From positions 310,001 through 374,000 of the forward strand of contig JAPFFF010000067.1 of NCBI GenBank assembly GCA_039105265.1: 64,000 nt of DNA, in the 5' to 3' direction. Positions 29,657-39,819 of the stretch are shown in pieces. Every line of letters starts with the position of its first letter. The first letter of the stretch is position 1. Below the pieces are notes generated by a model that made no database searches, had not been told where the DNA came from, and saw only the letters and a program-made list of their open reading frames with translations. The position numbers and the translations under genes are program-made. This DNA is from Tritrichomonas musculus (lineage: Eukaryota; Parabasalia; Tritrichomonadida; Tritrichomonadidae).

Positions 29657-29934
29657 AATTAAAAATAAATGATTTACTTTTTTTCATTTAAAAAATAATC
29701 TATACTCAAATTTTCATTTATTTGAATACTTTTTTCTTCCAATAATAAATAACTTTTTTCAAATTCTGAAAGTATTCGACTTTTTCAAAAAATTATCTTT
29801 TTATATTGAGCCGAAAATATTCAAAAAAATTCAAATCAAAATTTTTTTATTCAAATTCATTCAAAAATATTCAATGAGAACCCAAAATAAAATAAACACT
29901 ATGATTACCAAAAAAAAAGCTCATTTTTTTATAA
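29657..29934. promoter_or_regulatory. Divergent promoter between the two ABC half-transporters
   Basis: A 278-bp AT-rich spacer between ATGs facing away from each other. Each side carries a trichomonad-type initiator: TCATTTATT on the minus strand with its A at 29670, and TCATTTTTTT at 29921-29930 on the plus strand. Both lie 12-15 nt before the start codons, the short leader typical of trichomonads. Several ATTCAAA/TTTGAAT motifs recur in the middle. Co-regulation of the pair is inferred. Confidence 0.6.
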
Positions 29935-31704
29935 ATGTCGAGAGATGAAACGCCAGAAGAACAAGAAGGTCATAAGAAGGTCAATGCCTTCAGTGGAATT
30001 ATGAAATACTTTTCAAACAAGGTATTATTAGCTTTTGCGATGATTTTTGCAGTTTTTGGAGGTGCAATGCCATTATTAATGAACATTTTTATGGGAAATA
30101 TGGTTAATGTTTTGACAGATGGAAGCAATTTCTTGCATAACTTCCTACCAATTATTTATAAATTGATAGGATTTAACTGCGCACAAGTTGTTTGTATGGC
30201 AATTAACATGCAACTTAGATTTTTCGCCAATCCTCTTTTTATGAGGGATCTCAGGAAAAACTTATACAAATCAATGTTAGAAAAAGATATCGAATTTTTT
30301 GATCTTGTTCCAACAGGAGTTTTAGTTGGTAGAATATCAGAAGATGTTACATTAGTTCACGAAATTTTTGTTGATAAGTTATGTACTGTTATCCAAATGC
30401 TTGCTCAATCACTCAGTGGTCTAATTTTATCCTTTGTTGTAATGTGGCCAGCCGCATTAATCGGAGTTGGAGCCATTGGATGTGCTGCCATTGTTTATTA
30501 TATCGGTGAAAAAATTGTAGCAAAAATTTGGATTCAATATAATGAAAGTTCTTCAGCAGCTTCTTCAAAGGCTGAAGAAATTTTAACATCATTTAGGACA
30601 ATTAAATCTTTTGATTGCGAACTTAAAGAAGCAGATCTTTACAAAAAAACTTTAGATTCAGTTGATGCTGTATTCAAGAAGTCAAGTATTGCTCAAGGGT
30701 TCAAAGATGGTGTTATTGTACTTATTCTCGATGGATTACAAGCAGGAGTTTTATATTTTGCAGCATGGATGGTTCAAAAAAAGCCATCATATGGTTATGA
30801 AACTGGAGACCTTTTCATCATTGTTATGTCTCTTTCATTTGCAACACTCGGAATTAGCTCAGCTTTAACTTTATCAGATGATTTCAAGAAAACTGGAGTT
30901 TCGGCAACAAAGATATTAGAAATTATTGAATCGAAACCTAAAGTAAATAGAAAAGAAGGTGGATCATTAGAAGAAGTCAAAGGAAAAATAGAATTTAGGG
31001 ATGTTTCGTTCAAATATGCAACAGCAGACACTTATGCGGTCAGACATTTAAGTTTTACAATTAATCCAGGAGAGACAGTTGCCTTTGTTGGTGAAAGTGG
31101 CTGTGGTAAATCAACAACATTACAGCTTATTCAAAGATTTTACGAAATAGAAAGTGGAACCATTCTTCTTGATGATGTCGATATGAAAACTTTATCGCCA
31201 TTGTTCATAAGATCGCAAATTTCTATCGTTCCACAAAGTCCTGTTTTATTCTCAATGAGTATTTTAGATAATATTAGATATGCCAATCCTAAAAATACAT
31301 CAGATGCTGAAGTTGCTGAAGCTGCAAGAATTGGAAATGCTCACAATTTCATTATGGAAATGCCAGAAAACTATAAATCAATCGTTGAACAATCTTCTTT
31401 AAGTGGTGGACAAAAACAAAGAATTTGTATCTCAAGAGCTATTGTAGCTCATGCACCTATTCTTCTTTTGGATGAAGCAACTGCAGCTTTGGATACAGAA
31501 AGTGAAAAACTCGTTCAACAAAGTTTGGAACAATTTAGAAAAGGAAAAACAGCAATTATTGTCGCTCATAGATTATCAACTGTGATGAATGCCGATAAAA
31601 TTTTTGTTTTTAGTCATGGAAAGGTGGTTGAAACAGGAAATCATAAGCAATTAATCGAATTAGGTGGAATTTATGCTGATTTGGTTAAATTCCAACTTCA
31701 GTAA
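29935..31704 (+). CDS. ABCB-type half-transporter, 589 aa
   Basis: Half-size ABCB exporter. The TMD covers residues about 25-310 (for example LLAFAMIFAVFGGAMPLLMN and VVMWPAALIGVGAIGCAAIV). The NBD carries Walker A GESGCGKS near 386, Q-loop SIVPQSP near 430, signature LSGGQKQR near 489, Walker B ILLLDEATAALD near 508 and H-loop VAHRLSTV near 542, all canonical. It ends almost directly after the NBD, with none of the acidic tail of its divergent neighbour. The shared promoter and complementary orientation suggest a dimer partner. Paralogue of the decayed gene at 23180-26012. Confidence 0.95.
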   Translation: MSRDETPEEQEGHKKVNAFSGIMKYFSNKVLLAFAMIFAVFGGAMPLLMNIFMGNMVNVLTDGSNFLHNFLPIIYKLIGFNCAQVVCMAINMQLRFFANPLFMRDLRKNLYKSMLEKDIEFFDLVPTGVLVGRISEDVTLVHEIFVDKLCTVIQMLAQSLSGLILSFVVMWPAALIGVGAIGCAAIVYYIGEKIVAKIWIQYNESSSAASSKAEEILTSFRTIKSFDCELKEADLYKKTLDSVDAVFKKSSIAQGFKDGVIVLILDGLQAGVLYFAAWMVQKKPSYGYETGDLFIIVMSLSFATLGISSALTLSDDFKKTGVSATKILEIIESKPKVNRKEGGSLEEVKGKIEFRDVSFKYATADTYAVRHLSFTINPGETVAFVGESGCGKSTTLQLIQRFYEIESGTILLDDVDMKTLSPLFIRSQISIVPQSPVLFSMSILDNIRYANPKNTSDAEVAEAARIGNAHNFIMEMPENYKSIVEQSSLSGGQKQRICISRAIVAHAPILLLDEATAALDTESEKLVQQSLEQFRKGKTAIIVAHRLSTVMNADKIFVFSHGKVVETGNHKQLIELGGIYADLVKFQLQ

Positions 31705-32765
31705 TTTTGTATTTAACATTATATATGAATACTATTTTACTACCATATTAAATAATAAAGGTGTATTAAGATTTGTTTTTAATTTATAATCTGATGTATC
31801 AGTAAATGATGTAATGATTAATTTAATATTTAATGATTATTATTAATTATAAAAATGATATATAATGCAATTATTATTTGTAAATATTCAATAATTAATG
31901 AGATAAAAGAAAAAAAAAATATAATAATTAACCCCTTTTAAGGGCCGAGTTTGAGAAGATTTTTTTTTATTTTTGAGAACTCTAATTAAAATAAAATATT
32001 CAAATAATTCTATACTTTTGAGAATAAATTATTTCTATCAATTATCATATAAAATTGAAAAAAAAAAAAAATACTTTATATATATTGTAATAAAAAATAA
32101 AATATAGGTATTAAACAGCCTAATTACATATTACAATAAATATAACGTATATGAATATAAATTAAAATAAAAATATTTTATTTTACAGCAAATACTTATA
32201 ATGATTTATTGAGAGTCAACAAAATACAACTCATATATCATAAATATGTATATTGTATACATCAAAATAAAAAAAGAATACAAATAAAAATTATTTTTGT
32301 TCTGCTATATATCAACAAATATGAACATGTATGGAAATAATGAAATTATAATTAAATAGTTGTGGCATTGCAAAATTATTAAAGAATATAATAAAATTTA
32401 TTGATTTAGATTATTTATTTTTAAAATATTTTTTATACAAAATATCCACATCGAAAAAAAAGATTATAAAATTTAATAATATTTTCTAAATAATATTAGA
32501 CACTAAATATAATAATATATGAGAAATAATAATTTTATTTTAATCATAAATATCCAAGATAAACATAAATCTTACATAACCGTTTTATGGTCAAAATTTG
32601 ACCATAACGATCAACATTTGAATACATGTATTATGCATATATAAAAAATTCTATATGTTATTTCAAAATATTATTTAAAATTAAAATCCAATTTTTTCAA
32701 AAATATAAAATTATATTATGTTTTTTTCTTTTTTAATTAGATTAAATAATTTATTAACCATTAAA
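31705..32765. other. AT-rich intergenic DNA
   Basis: 1.06 kb without a supported gene. It consists of A/T-rich low-complexity sequence with many ATAATA and AAATAAAA runs, the 3' region of the ABC gene, and the 3' flank of the minus-strand protease frame. No paired terminal repeats were found that would mark the end of the adjoining transposase-protease unit. Confidence 0.55.
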
Positions 32766-33923
32766 TTAAAATGAAGGGAAACACTTTTCATAGAAAATAG
32801 TGTCAATTCCATATTCTCTTGGAGTTTTGTTCTTTAAATATCCAGATCGTGAGTCATTATGAATTCTTAATTTACCATACTTAAATGTTACTGACCAGTA
32901 GTGTCCACTTTGACCATTTCCAGAATAATACAATATCCCAGTAAGTTTATAATTTTGTGATAAACCACTTGCCAACATTATTTTGATTTCTTGTAACACT
33001 TTAATTCTGCATATTCGCATGTGTTCTTGTGAATTGTAATTGATTTTTAAAACAAGATATTTAGGTAATGAATTGAAACGATTTCTTTTGAAATGAACTG
33101 TATTAATTTGGCATTGGCTGCATAAACATTCAAGTTCAAATTGAGAACTAAAATAAGTGTTAAGCAAATCGTTAATATTTACAAAATGTGTATTTGAGTG
33201 AAGTTCTATTTGATTAAAATAAGCAGTTTTTAGTGTTTGAAGCCCACATCTGGTGCATCTAAAAATTTCATCATGAATTTCTGCAAATAAATATGAAAAT
33301 TTGTAACCTAATAAATGAACTAAATAATGAAAGAATTCGTTTGCATCAGATTGAACTTTTGTATTATATTTTGGGAAAAATGCAAATGTATGCTCTACTA
33401 AGTCCTTTGTAACATCATGATCTGATAACAATTGTTGAAACACAATGTTTAATATATTGAAAAAGCTGTTTGGAATTCTTGTCATCGCTTCAGAAGAAAG
33501 AATTGAAGGAACTTGTGTATTAGCAAGAATCTGAATGATTGAGGCAAAAAAACAAGTACTTCCTGCATTTGTGATACCAGGACAAATTCTGGACTGCATT
33601 AAATACTGATGATTTTGTTCTTCTTTGTTATTTTTCTTTGATTTGTCATTTTTTTGACCTTTTGTATTGTTTTTTTTCTGTTTGTCATTTTTATACAAAT
33701 GACCTTCAGGATCATCCTTGTTCCCTTTGCGCTTTAATTTTCTATGATAATTGCGTCGTTTATGTGCCTCTAATGATTTTGATACATATCTCTTTCTCTT
33801 TAAAGATGATTCAATACGTGATAAGAATTCTGAGCATTGAGGTGACAAATTCAAATCTAATTTTTCATCAAGAAAAGCTCTCAAATTTTCGCCCAAATTC
33901 CATTGCAACACCGCCAAGCCCAT
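32766..33923 (-). CDS. Ubiquitin-specific protease (C19) domain, downstream part of a MULE-USP unit
   Basis: A 385-residue frame. Residues 1-50 continue the transposase (LGENLRAFLDEKLDLN, then a charged helix). Residues 50-110 are a Lys/Asn-rich linker. From about 112 it is a peptidase C19 deubiquitinase: Cys box NAGSTCFFASIIQIL, QSDANEFFHYLVHLLGY, two CxxC pairs of the zinc-ribbon type (CTRCGLQ, CLCSQCQ), and His box YSGNGQSGHYWSV followed by NDS, so Cys, His and a third polar residue are all visible. USPs cleave ubiquitin from proteins. It overlaps the transposase frame by 43 nt in the -1 frame. Either one fused gene with a frame break, or separate products. Confidence 0.85.
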   Translation of the reverse strand: MGLAVLQWNLGENLRAFLDEKLDLNLSPQCSEFLSRIESSLKRKRYVSKSLEAHKRRNYHRKLKRKGNKDDPEGHLYKNDKQKKNNTKGQKNDKSKKNNKEEQNHQYLMQSRICPGITNAGSTCFFASIIQILANTQVPSILSSEAMTRIPNSFFNILNIVFQQLLSDHDVTKDLVEHTFAFFPKYNTKVQSDANEFFHYLVHLLGYKFSYLFAEIHDEIFRCTRCGLQTLKTAYFNQIELHSNTHFVNINDLLNTYFSSQFELECLCSQCQINTVHFKRNRFNSLPKYLVLKINYNSQEHMRICRIKVLQEIKIMLASGLSQNYKLTGILYYSGNGQSGHYWSVTFKYGKLRIHNDSRSGYLKNKTPREYGIDTIFYEKCFPSF

Positions 33924-34897
33924 TCGGAGTTTCCAGGATGTGCCCAGGCGATATTTTTGGGTGCGAATTTGGCCTTTAATGAATGAAAGGATTCGTTGGC
34001 TTGCGTGTCACTTATTAGGCAAGATTGAAATAATTCCATTGATTTGTTAATGAAATCTTTCAAAGTCTCATGGCATTCATTAAAATGTGTTTTGTATCTT
34101 AAACTATTTGGATTAAGATATGACTTTGCCGGTGGGTTCTCTTTAAGTTTATCTTCAAGATTGTTCCATTTATTGATTTTTTCGTCATTTGAATACTTTG
34201 GTGTCTTGACTAGGTATGAGAAGTATGAAATGATTTGCTTTTTCATTCCGTATAAATTTTTATTTGAATTCGATTTATCAAATATTGTGGAGAGCCTGTT
34301 TTTAGCATGACCTGGATCGTGGAGCTCCATGATCGGGATTTCATCTTTATCTGTGGTTTGCCATAATTTAGGAGTTTTTAAATCACCATCATGAACAAAA
34401 CCTTTGACTCTTTGATTGTTTTTCCAGCGATTAGCTAACTCTTCAACTAGAATTGTTTCCATATTGTTAGAGGGACCAAAATATCCAGTTTCCACCCGTA
34501 AGATAGTGCATTTTATTCTAGACATGTATTCAAAGTCTATGATTTGCCCTTTTTCGTTCATGAACTCTACAAGACAATGACTAGCGTTTCTTCTGGTACT
34601 CCAAGATCCATCGTATCTTATGAAAAACCCATCTTGCATTTCATCTGCGATTTTTTTACAGACTTCTCTCGCCAGCTTTTCAATAATTGGTATCAACATT
34701 TGCTGACAGGCGTAGAATTGCGCTTTTGTTGGAGGAAGAATGTCATTATATAGCAAAAATATTTGTGCTTGTTGTTGAGACATTCCACAGATTGCAACTG
34801 ATATAACATACCTAATTATGTTGGTAATCTGATAAGTGACCTTCTTTTTGTTACTTATCTTTCTGCATTGCTGTGTTCTGTTATTTGGTCTTGGCAT
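33881..34897 (-). CDS. Mutator-like (MULE) transposase domain, upstream part of a MULE-USP unit
   Basis: Start set at ATG 34897 (MPRPNNRTQQ); a TCA initiator lies 5 nt upstream, and the frame opens earlier only with TTG. About 338 residues. A helix-turn-helix-like N-terminus (MSQQQAQIFLLYNDILPPTKAQ) is followed by a DDE core of the MULE type: first Asp in YDGSWSTRRNASHC, second Asp in GFVHDGDLKT, a conserved ELHDPGHAKNRL, and the Glu in DTQANESFHSLKAKFAPK. It ends in WAWRCCNGIW, where MULE homologues normally continue; the continuation is in the -1 frame at 33923. No clear terminal inverted repeats were found. Confidence 0.75.
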   Translation of the reverse strand: MPRPNNRTQQCRKISNKKKVTYQITNIIRYVISVAICGMSQQQAQIFLLYNDILPPTKAQFYACQQMLIPIIEKLAREVCKKIADEMQDGFFIRYDGSWSTRRNASHCLVEFMNEKGQIIDFEYMSRIKCTILRVETGYFGPSNNMETILVEELANRWKNNQRVKGFVHDGDLKTPKLWQTTDKDEIPIMELHDPGHAKNRLSTIFDKSNSNKNLYGMKKQIISYFSYLVKTPKYSNDEKINKWNNLEDKLKENPPAKSYLNPNSLRYKTHFNECHETLKDFINKSMELFQSCLISDTQANESFHSLKAKFAPKNIAWAHPGNSEWAWRCCNGIWAKI

Positions 34898-35418
34898 TAT
34901 GAAAATAGGCAAAAATTTTCTACAAAATAATCTATAGAAAAGTTCAGAAAAAAATATATAGATAGAATAGATAATATCAATGCTACATAATGAAGTTTAT
35001 TATTATTTTTTAAAAAATTATATATTAAATTTACACTTGTTACTAAAAATTAGAAAATTTAACTTAATTTAATAAATTTCATAAAAATAAAATAATTTAT
35101 AAACATATAAAATTTTCATTCAAAAAAAAATATCGAAAAAAAATTTGAGATAATTTCTGAATATAAAAAATATAAAAAATATAAAAATATTTGAGAGAAA
35201 ATTCAGAGAAAAATGCTTAAAAATGAAATAACAATATGTGGAAAAGGGATACAACCCCCATCATTGGGATTTCAAATCTGAAAAGATGTAGGAAAAAAAT
35301 GACGTCTGCGGAAGGTTACATTTATGTCAAATTCTTGAAAATATTTCGAGTTTTAATTTCTTAATATTAAATAAATGATAAAACAATATTATATTATAAA
35401 AATATATAATAAATGAAT
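34898..35418. other. AT-rich DNA between the MULE-USP unit and the hAT element
   Basis: About 520 bp with no supported gene. It holds the upstream region of the transposase (TTTTCATAATG on the minus strand) and A-rich runs. The 8-bp target duplication of the next element, AAATGAAT, closes it at 35411-35418. Confidence 0.6.
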
Positions 35419-36477
35419 CAGGGTTGTCGATCGATGATGATAAATATCGATTATCGGCTCATTATCGATAGTCCGATAATATCGATAAAAATTTGTTCGA
35501 TAACCAATAATTATCGATAAATACGTTAAGCAAAACCGCCGATATTTGGTCACTATCGGACGGTTACGGTTCGATATTCTCCGATATTTTATAATAAAAT
35601 TTCCATACTTTTTTTTTACATTTTTGATTAAAATTTGGAATTTTTTATTTTTAATTGTACTTCAATAGTGCATGCTGAAATAAGCGAAATAAGGTAAGAG
35701 TGCATTATATGTCCAATATAATAATGAGAAGCTAAAAAATCAGGGTTTTGATTAATACATAAAAAGATTATTTTCAAAATTTTTAAAAAAGAACCAATTG
35801 GACAACAAAAAAAGATTATGATTAAGAACAAAGTTATAAGACGATAATTTCCTCATATCTTCTCAGTATTAAATTATTTCCATATTTGCAAATTAACGAA
35901 TCTTAATATGTAATGAAATATTAATGCAATGCTACTAAAATAATTTGCGTTTTTTTTTTTTTATTAAAAGAATATCAAGTCTAAAAATATTTAGAGAAAT
36001 GGAGAGAATTTTATTAATTTACAAAAAGTTATCGTGTTCACTTTTTGATAAATTTAATTTTTTTGCCAAAATAAAATTATCTTTATTGATTTTAAATTTC
36101 ATACTTAAATATTATTAGAATTATAATACATTACTTATCTTTTATTATAATAAAAGTTAATTTCCTATGAAATATAAAAAATCTTTTTTAATAATTTGAT
36201 CATTTGTACATACAAGCTTTTTTATATGTCATTACTTGAAAAAATAACTTTTATATAATTATATAACAATTAAATAGCCATAATTTCTAGTAAATATCTT
36301 TTCTTTACCTTAAAAAAGTTAAAAATATCGGTCATTATTGGCCATGATAAAAACCGTTTTTATCGATAATGATATTTATTATCGGATAGTATCGGTTATT
36401 CTACTCTACTCCCGATAATATCGATAATATTGGCAACGTATTTAACCGTTATCGGACACTATCGATAAACATCCCTG
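35419..36477. mobile_element. Non-autonomous hAT transposon, 1059 bp, perfect 8-bp TSD
   Basis: Begins CAGGGTTGTCGATCGATG and ends with the complement of CAGGGATGTTTATCGATA, the hAT-style CAGGG terminus. It is flanked by an exact 8-bp duplication AAATGAAT (35411-35418 and 36478-36485), as expected for hAT elements. Both subterminal regions of about 150 bp are dense in ATCGATA/TATCGAT and TTATCGG motifs, likely transposase-binding sites. The 750-bp middle is AT-rich with no transposase frame. Confidence 0.93.
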
Positions 36478-36635
36478 AAATGAATTTTATTTTAGTACTT
36501 TAATCTCTTTTTTATTTATTTATTGCTTTTACAATCTGATTATAAAATTTGAGACGAGACTAAGAAAATTTTGAGAGTTTCAACTCTTCCCTTAATTTAA
36601 AGCAAAAATTTTGAAAATTTTAACACTTTATAAAT

Positions 36636-39164
36636 ATGTTTCAAGCCTTTTTGCAGCCAAACAATCACAAAATTACCGACCAAATCAGTTTTATTAATGT
36701 ATATGGGATAATAGGTCGTTCCTTTCCAAAAACTTAAGAGATTTAGTAAATGAGAATTCTTTTATAGAAAATATGGATCATGTAATTTTAATGTCGAGAT
36801 GTTACGGGATTCAAGTGAAACTATTAAAGAAAGACTTTTAAATAATCCTACTAATTTAGACTTTCATCTTGATATAGACGATGAAAATAATGTGCTCAAA
36901 AAATTTGAACAACTTTATCAAGGTAAGATTATTAATATTCCTAATGATGATGTTTCAACGTATTCCCAGATTAAAGATATATTGATAATATTCCAAATCT
37001 TAGTTTGTCAGACTACTTCAATACAAACGATATTACATTAGATAAAGTGGTTTTTATAATTATCTTCAAAACAATGCTTCAAAATCTTTTTATATTGTAA
37101 CTAAAAAAAAGATATTCTTGTACATCTTTCGGGATCCTTTCATCTAAAGTCATTAGAGATATTATATCGGAAAATCCATCAGAAAATATCTTGACTTGTT
37201 GGATTATCGTGATTTAGCAGCAATTGAATATTCATTTCAAATTCAAAATGCCAAGATTATATGTGCAATCATTGATGCTTATAATGGTAAAATGAATCCT
37301 TACATAGCTGGATCGATCTTAAAACAATTAATTAATATGTTTATAAATGGTACAAGAAATTATGGTTACTATGATGCACCAAAAAAAATTGATATTTCTG
37401 AGTCTGATATTTTGGCTATTTTTTGATAAAGTTATGGATATTAAAATATAATTTTCTCTCTTTTGCATGCGATTTTAATAAAGTTGATATGGTTAAAAAA
37501 TTTCTTAAATTACCGAAAATTGATCCAAATAAAGGAATGGATTTGAAAACGCCATTGATGATTGCAATTTCAAATAAAGAATGTGTTGATTATGAAATTG
37601 TAAAATTGCTCATCAAGCATCCAAAAACAAACATAAATTACTTGAACATTGATAATCAATCAGCTTTGTCAATTGCAATAAATTATGATTTATATGAAAT
37701 TGTTGATTTAATCGTTAATGATGAAAAATTCAATGAAAAAGATGTAAATATTAATTACTTCTTTTATATTGCCAAAAGTAAAACTTCGAAATTTTTATTA
37801 AAATCATTCAAGTCAATTGATGTTAATAAAACATTTGGTATGATGATCAAAACATGGTGAAAACATGTAAAGAGGAAGAAGCAGGAACTGGTGTGATAAG
37901 AAATTGTAATCATCTATTTAAAATAAGTAAGAAAGATTTAATTAATAATGTTGTTTATCAGCAATCAAAGCTCATATATGTAATCAATGATAATGATTTA
38001 GAATTGTTTAATATGATCATTCAACATCCTTCTTTCGATCGACATACAACTGATGTTGAAAAAGCACTTTTCACTGCAATTTCTAGAAACAGGAAAGAAA
38101 TGTATCACGAATTGATACAAATATCAAAAGATGAATTTCATACTTACAAGTTTAATGATGAAAATGTCTTCATATGTGCAATATTGAATTCTAATAATGA
38201 TGTTTTGAATGATCTTTTCAATTCGACTCAAATTAAATTGCTAAAAGAAGAGATTGAAAATTGTTTCAATCAATCAGTCAATATTCTTATAAATATTAAT
38301 ACTGATAGTTCATTTGATGTATTGGCAACTGTCATTAAATATGATCAAGAACACGATAGTTCAATTGATATTAATAAGCTTTTACCAAATGGTAAAACTT
38401 TGCTTACTTCGCTCTTTGATTTAGCAAATGCTGTTGAATTTGCCAAATTTTTGTTGGAAAATGGAGCAGATCCAAACATTCAAGATTTAGGAGGAAATCT
38501 TCCACTTGAAATTGCAATTAATAATAATAATTCTAAATCTGTTCATGTTTTAATTGATTCAAAAAAAGTTGATTTTAACAAGAAATTCCATATAAAAGTA
38601 GTTTTTTATACACCTGATTTTAAGCCAATTGGAGGAATCAATAAAAATTATCTTCATTTAGCTGCAAGATTAAATGATCCTACAATTCTTAAAGAGTTAC
38701 TTAATTGTAAGTTTATTGATGTAAATTCAACTGATGAATGTGGGGAAACTCCTTTAATTGAAGCTTGTAGAATGAATTTGAGTGCCAATATTACAAAACT
38801 GTTCAAAATGGTTGATTTGGACCATCTTCATTGTAATAATGAAGGTAAAGATGCCTTGCAAATTCTTTCTAATTCATCTTCTCCAACTCAAATAAAGGAT
38901 AAAAATGAGTACTTGCAAAAGTTGCTTTCATTTATAAATAAACCAAATAGCACGCCGCGAATGAGTCCTACTTTAAGTCTTGATCATGATAATTTTAATG
39001 ATATCATGAAATTTAAGCGTTTCAAATATGGATTGTTGTCTGATAATTACGAGTTTGATGAAAAATATCATGTATTTGGTGAAAATACTAGAAATGTCTT
39101 CCCAAATACTGCTCAAATGGGTGATGAAAATACTGGAAAATCCACTTTTAAGCCGGTTGAATAG
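36636..39164 (+). pseudogene. Broken ankyrin-repeat gene (trichomonad DUF3447-type)
   Basis: Starts near ATG 36636 (MFQAFLQPNNHKITDQ) with an N-terminal region typical of trichomonad ankyrin proteins (IENMDHVILMSRCYG; LDYRDLAAIEYSFQIQNAKI). Ankyrin repeats follow, such as LKTPLMIAISN..VDYEIVKLLIKH and LLENGADPNIQDLGGNLPLEIAI..NYLHLAARLNDPTILKELL. The coding signal jumps among all three frames at least five times (about 36700-36800, 37040-37190, 37425, 37855, 39150), so it is a pseudogene or carries sequence errors. In the family these are cytoplasmic interaction scaffolds. The tail continues in the next entry. Confidence 0.85.
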
Positions 39165-39819
39165 CAAGTTTGGACTCCCAAATGCACAAACAAATGCAAA
39201 TAACAAATTTACGTTTACGAATAAACAAACAGATGCAAATAACAAATTTGGACTTCCAAATACACAAGCCGATGCAAATAAAAAGTTTACGTTTGCAAAT
39301 AAACAAGCCGATGCAAATAAAAAGTTTACATATACGAATAAACAAATAAATGCAAATGCTAAACTTACATTTGCTAATACGAATAACAAGTTTGGAATCC
39401 CGAACACGCAAACAGATGCAAAAGGTAGCGTAACTTCTGAGACATCTCAATTTTCAATGTCTCCTGAAAAATTGGGTAGCTTCGGGACTGGCTATGCCTA
39501 CCAGAATAACTTCTCTGATTATGCCAAGAGCTTGGCAACAATCAACCCATTCCAGCATGGAACGCAGAGCTCATCTCATAATAGCAATGATTATGCATTC
39601 AAATTTGGCCAAACACAGCAAACAGGTCAAAATGCATTCAAATTTGGCGGTTCCTTTGTTTCCCAGCCAAAGAATGAATCTAGTCAAGATGCCCCTAGCA
39701 ATGGCGCGTCGAACAAAGTAGAAAACTCCGATGCTGCTGATTCATCGAAACTAAAAGATGCTCAAAATCAGGATGAGCCAAATGAAAACTCGCATAAAGA
39801 TCATCCAAAGGCAACCTGA
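39165..39819 (+). pseudogene. FG/repeat-rich C-terminal tail of the ankyrin gene
   Basis: Continuing in another frame after 39164, this 218-residue stretch begins with five 13-residue repeats alternating between GLPN-type and TFTNKQ-type units ending ANNKF/ANKKF (39 bp each, about 39168-39380). It then has Ser/Asn/Gln-rich sequence with FG dipeptides (AFKFGQ, AFKFGG, KLGSFGTG) and a charged end (HKDHPKAT). FG-spaced low-complexity tails resemble FG nucleoporins, so a nuclear-pore or phase-separating role is one possibility; low complexity alone is another. The upstream frame break makes it part of the same broken gene. Confidence 0.6.
39168..39380 (+). repeat. 39-bp coding minisatellite, about five units
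   Basis: Units of 39 bp encode 13 residues with a common end (GATGCAAATAA followed by CAAATTT or AAAGTTT). Units alternate in their first half between GGACTTCCAAAT-like and ACGTTTGCAAAT-like sequence, which suggests an ancestral 78-bp dimer amplification. Confidence 0.85.

Noticed and set aside
33881-33923. Programmed -1 frameshift site
   Set aside because: No in-phase slippery heptamer; kept only as an open question in the findings.
38973-39450. Minus-strand frames with ICIGLFICKRK-type repeats
   Set aside because: Complement of the 39-bp coding minisatellite.
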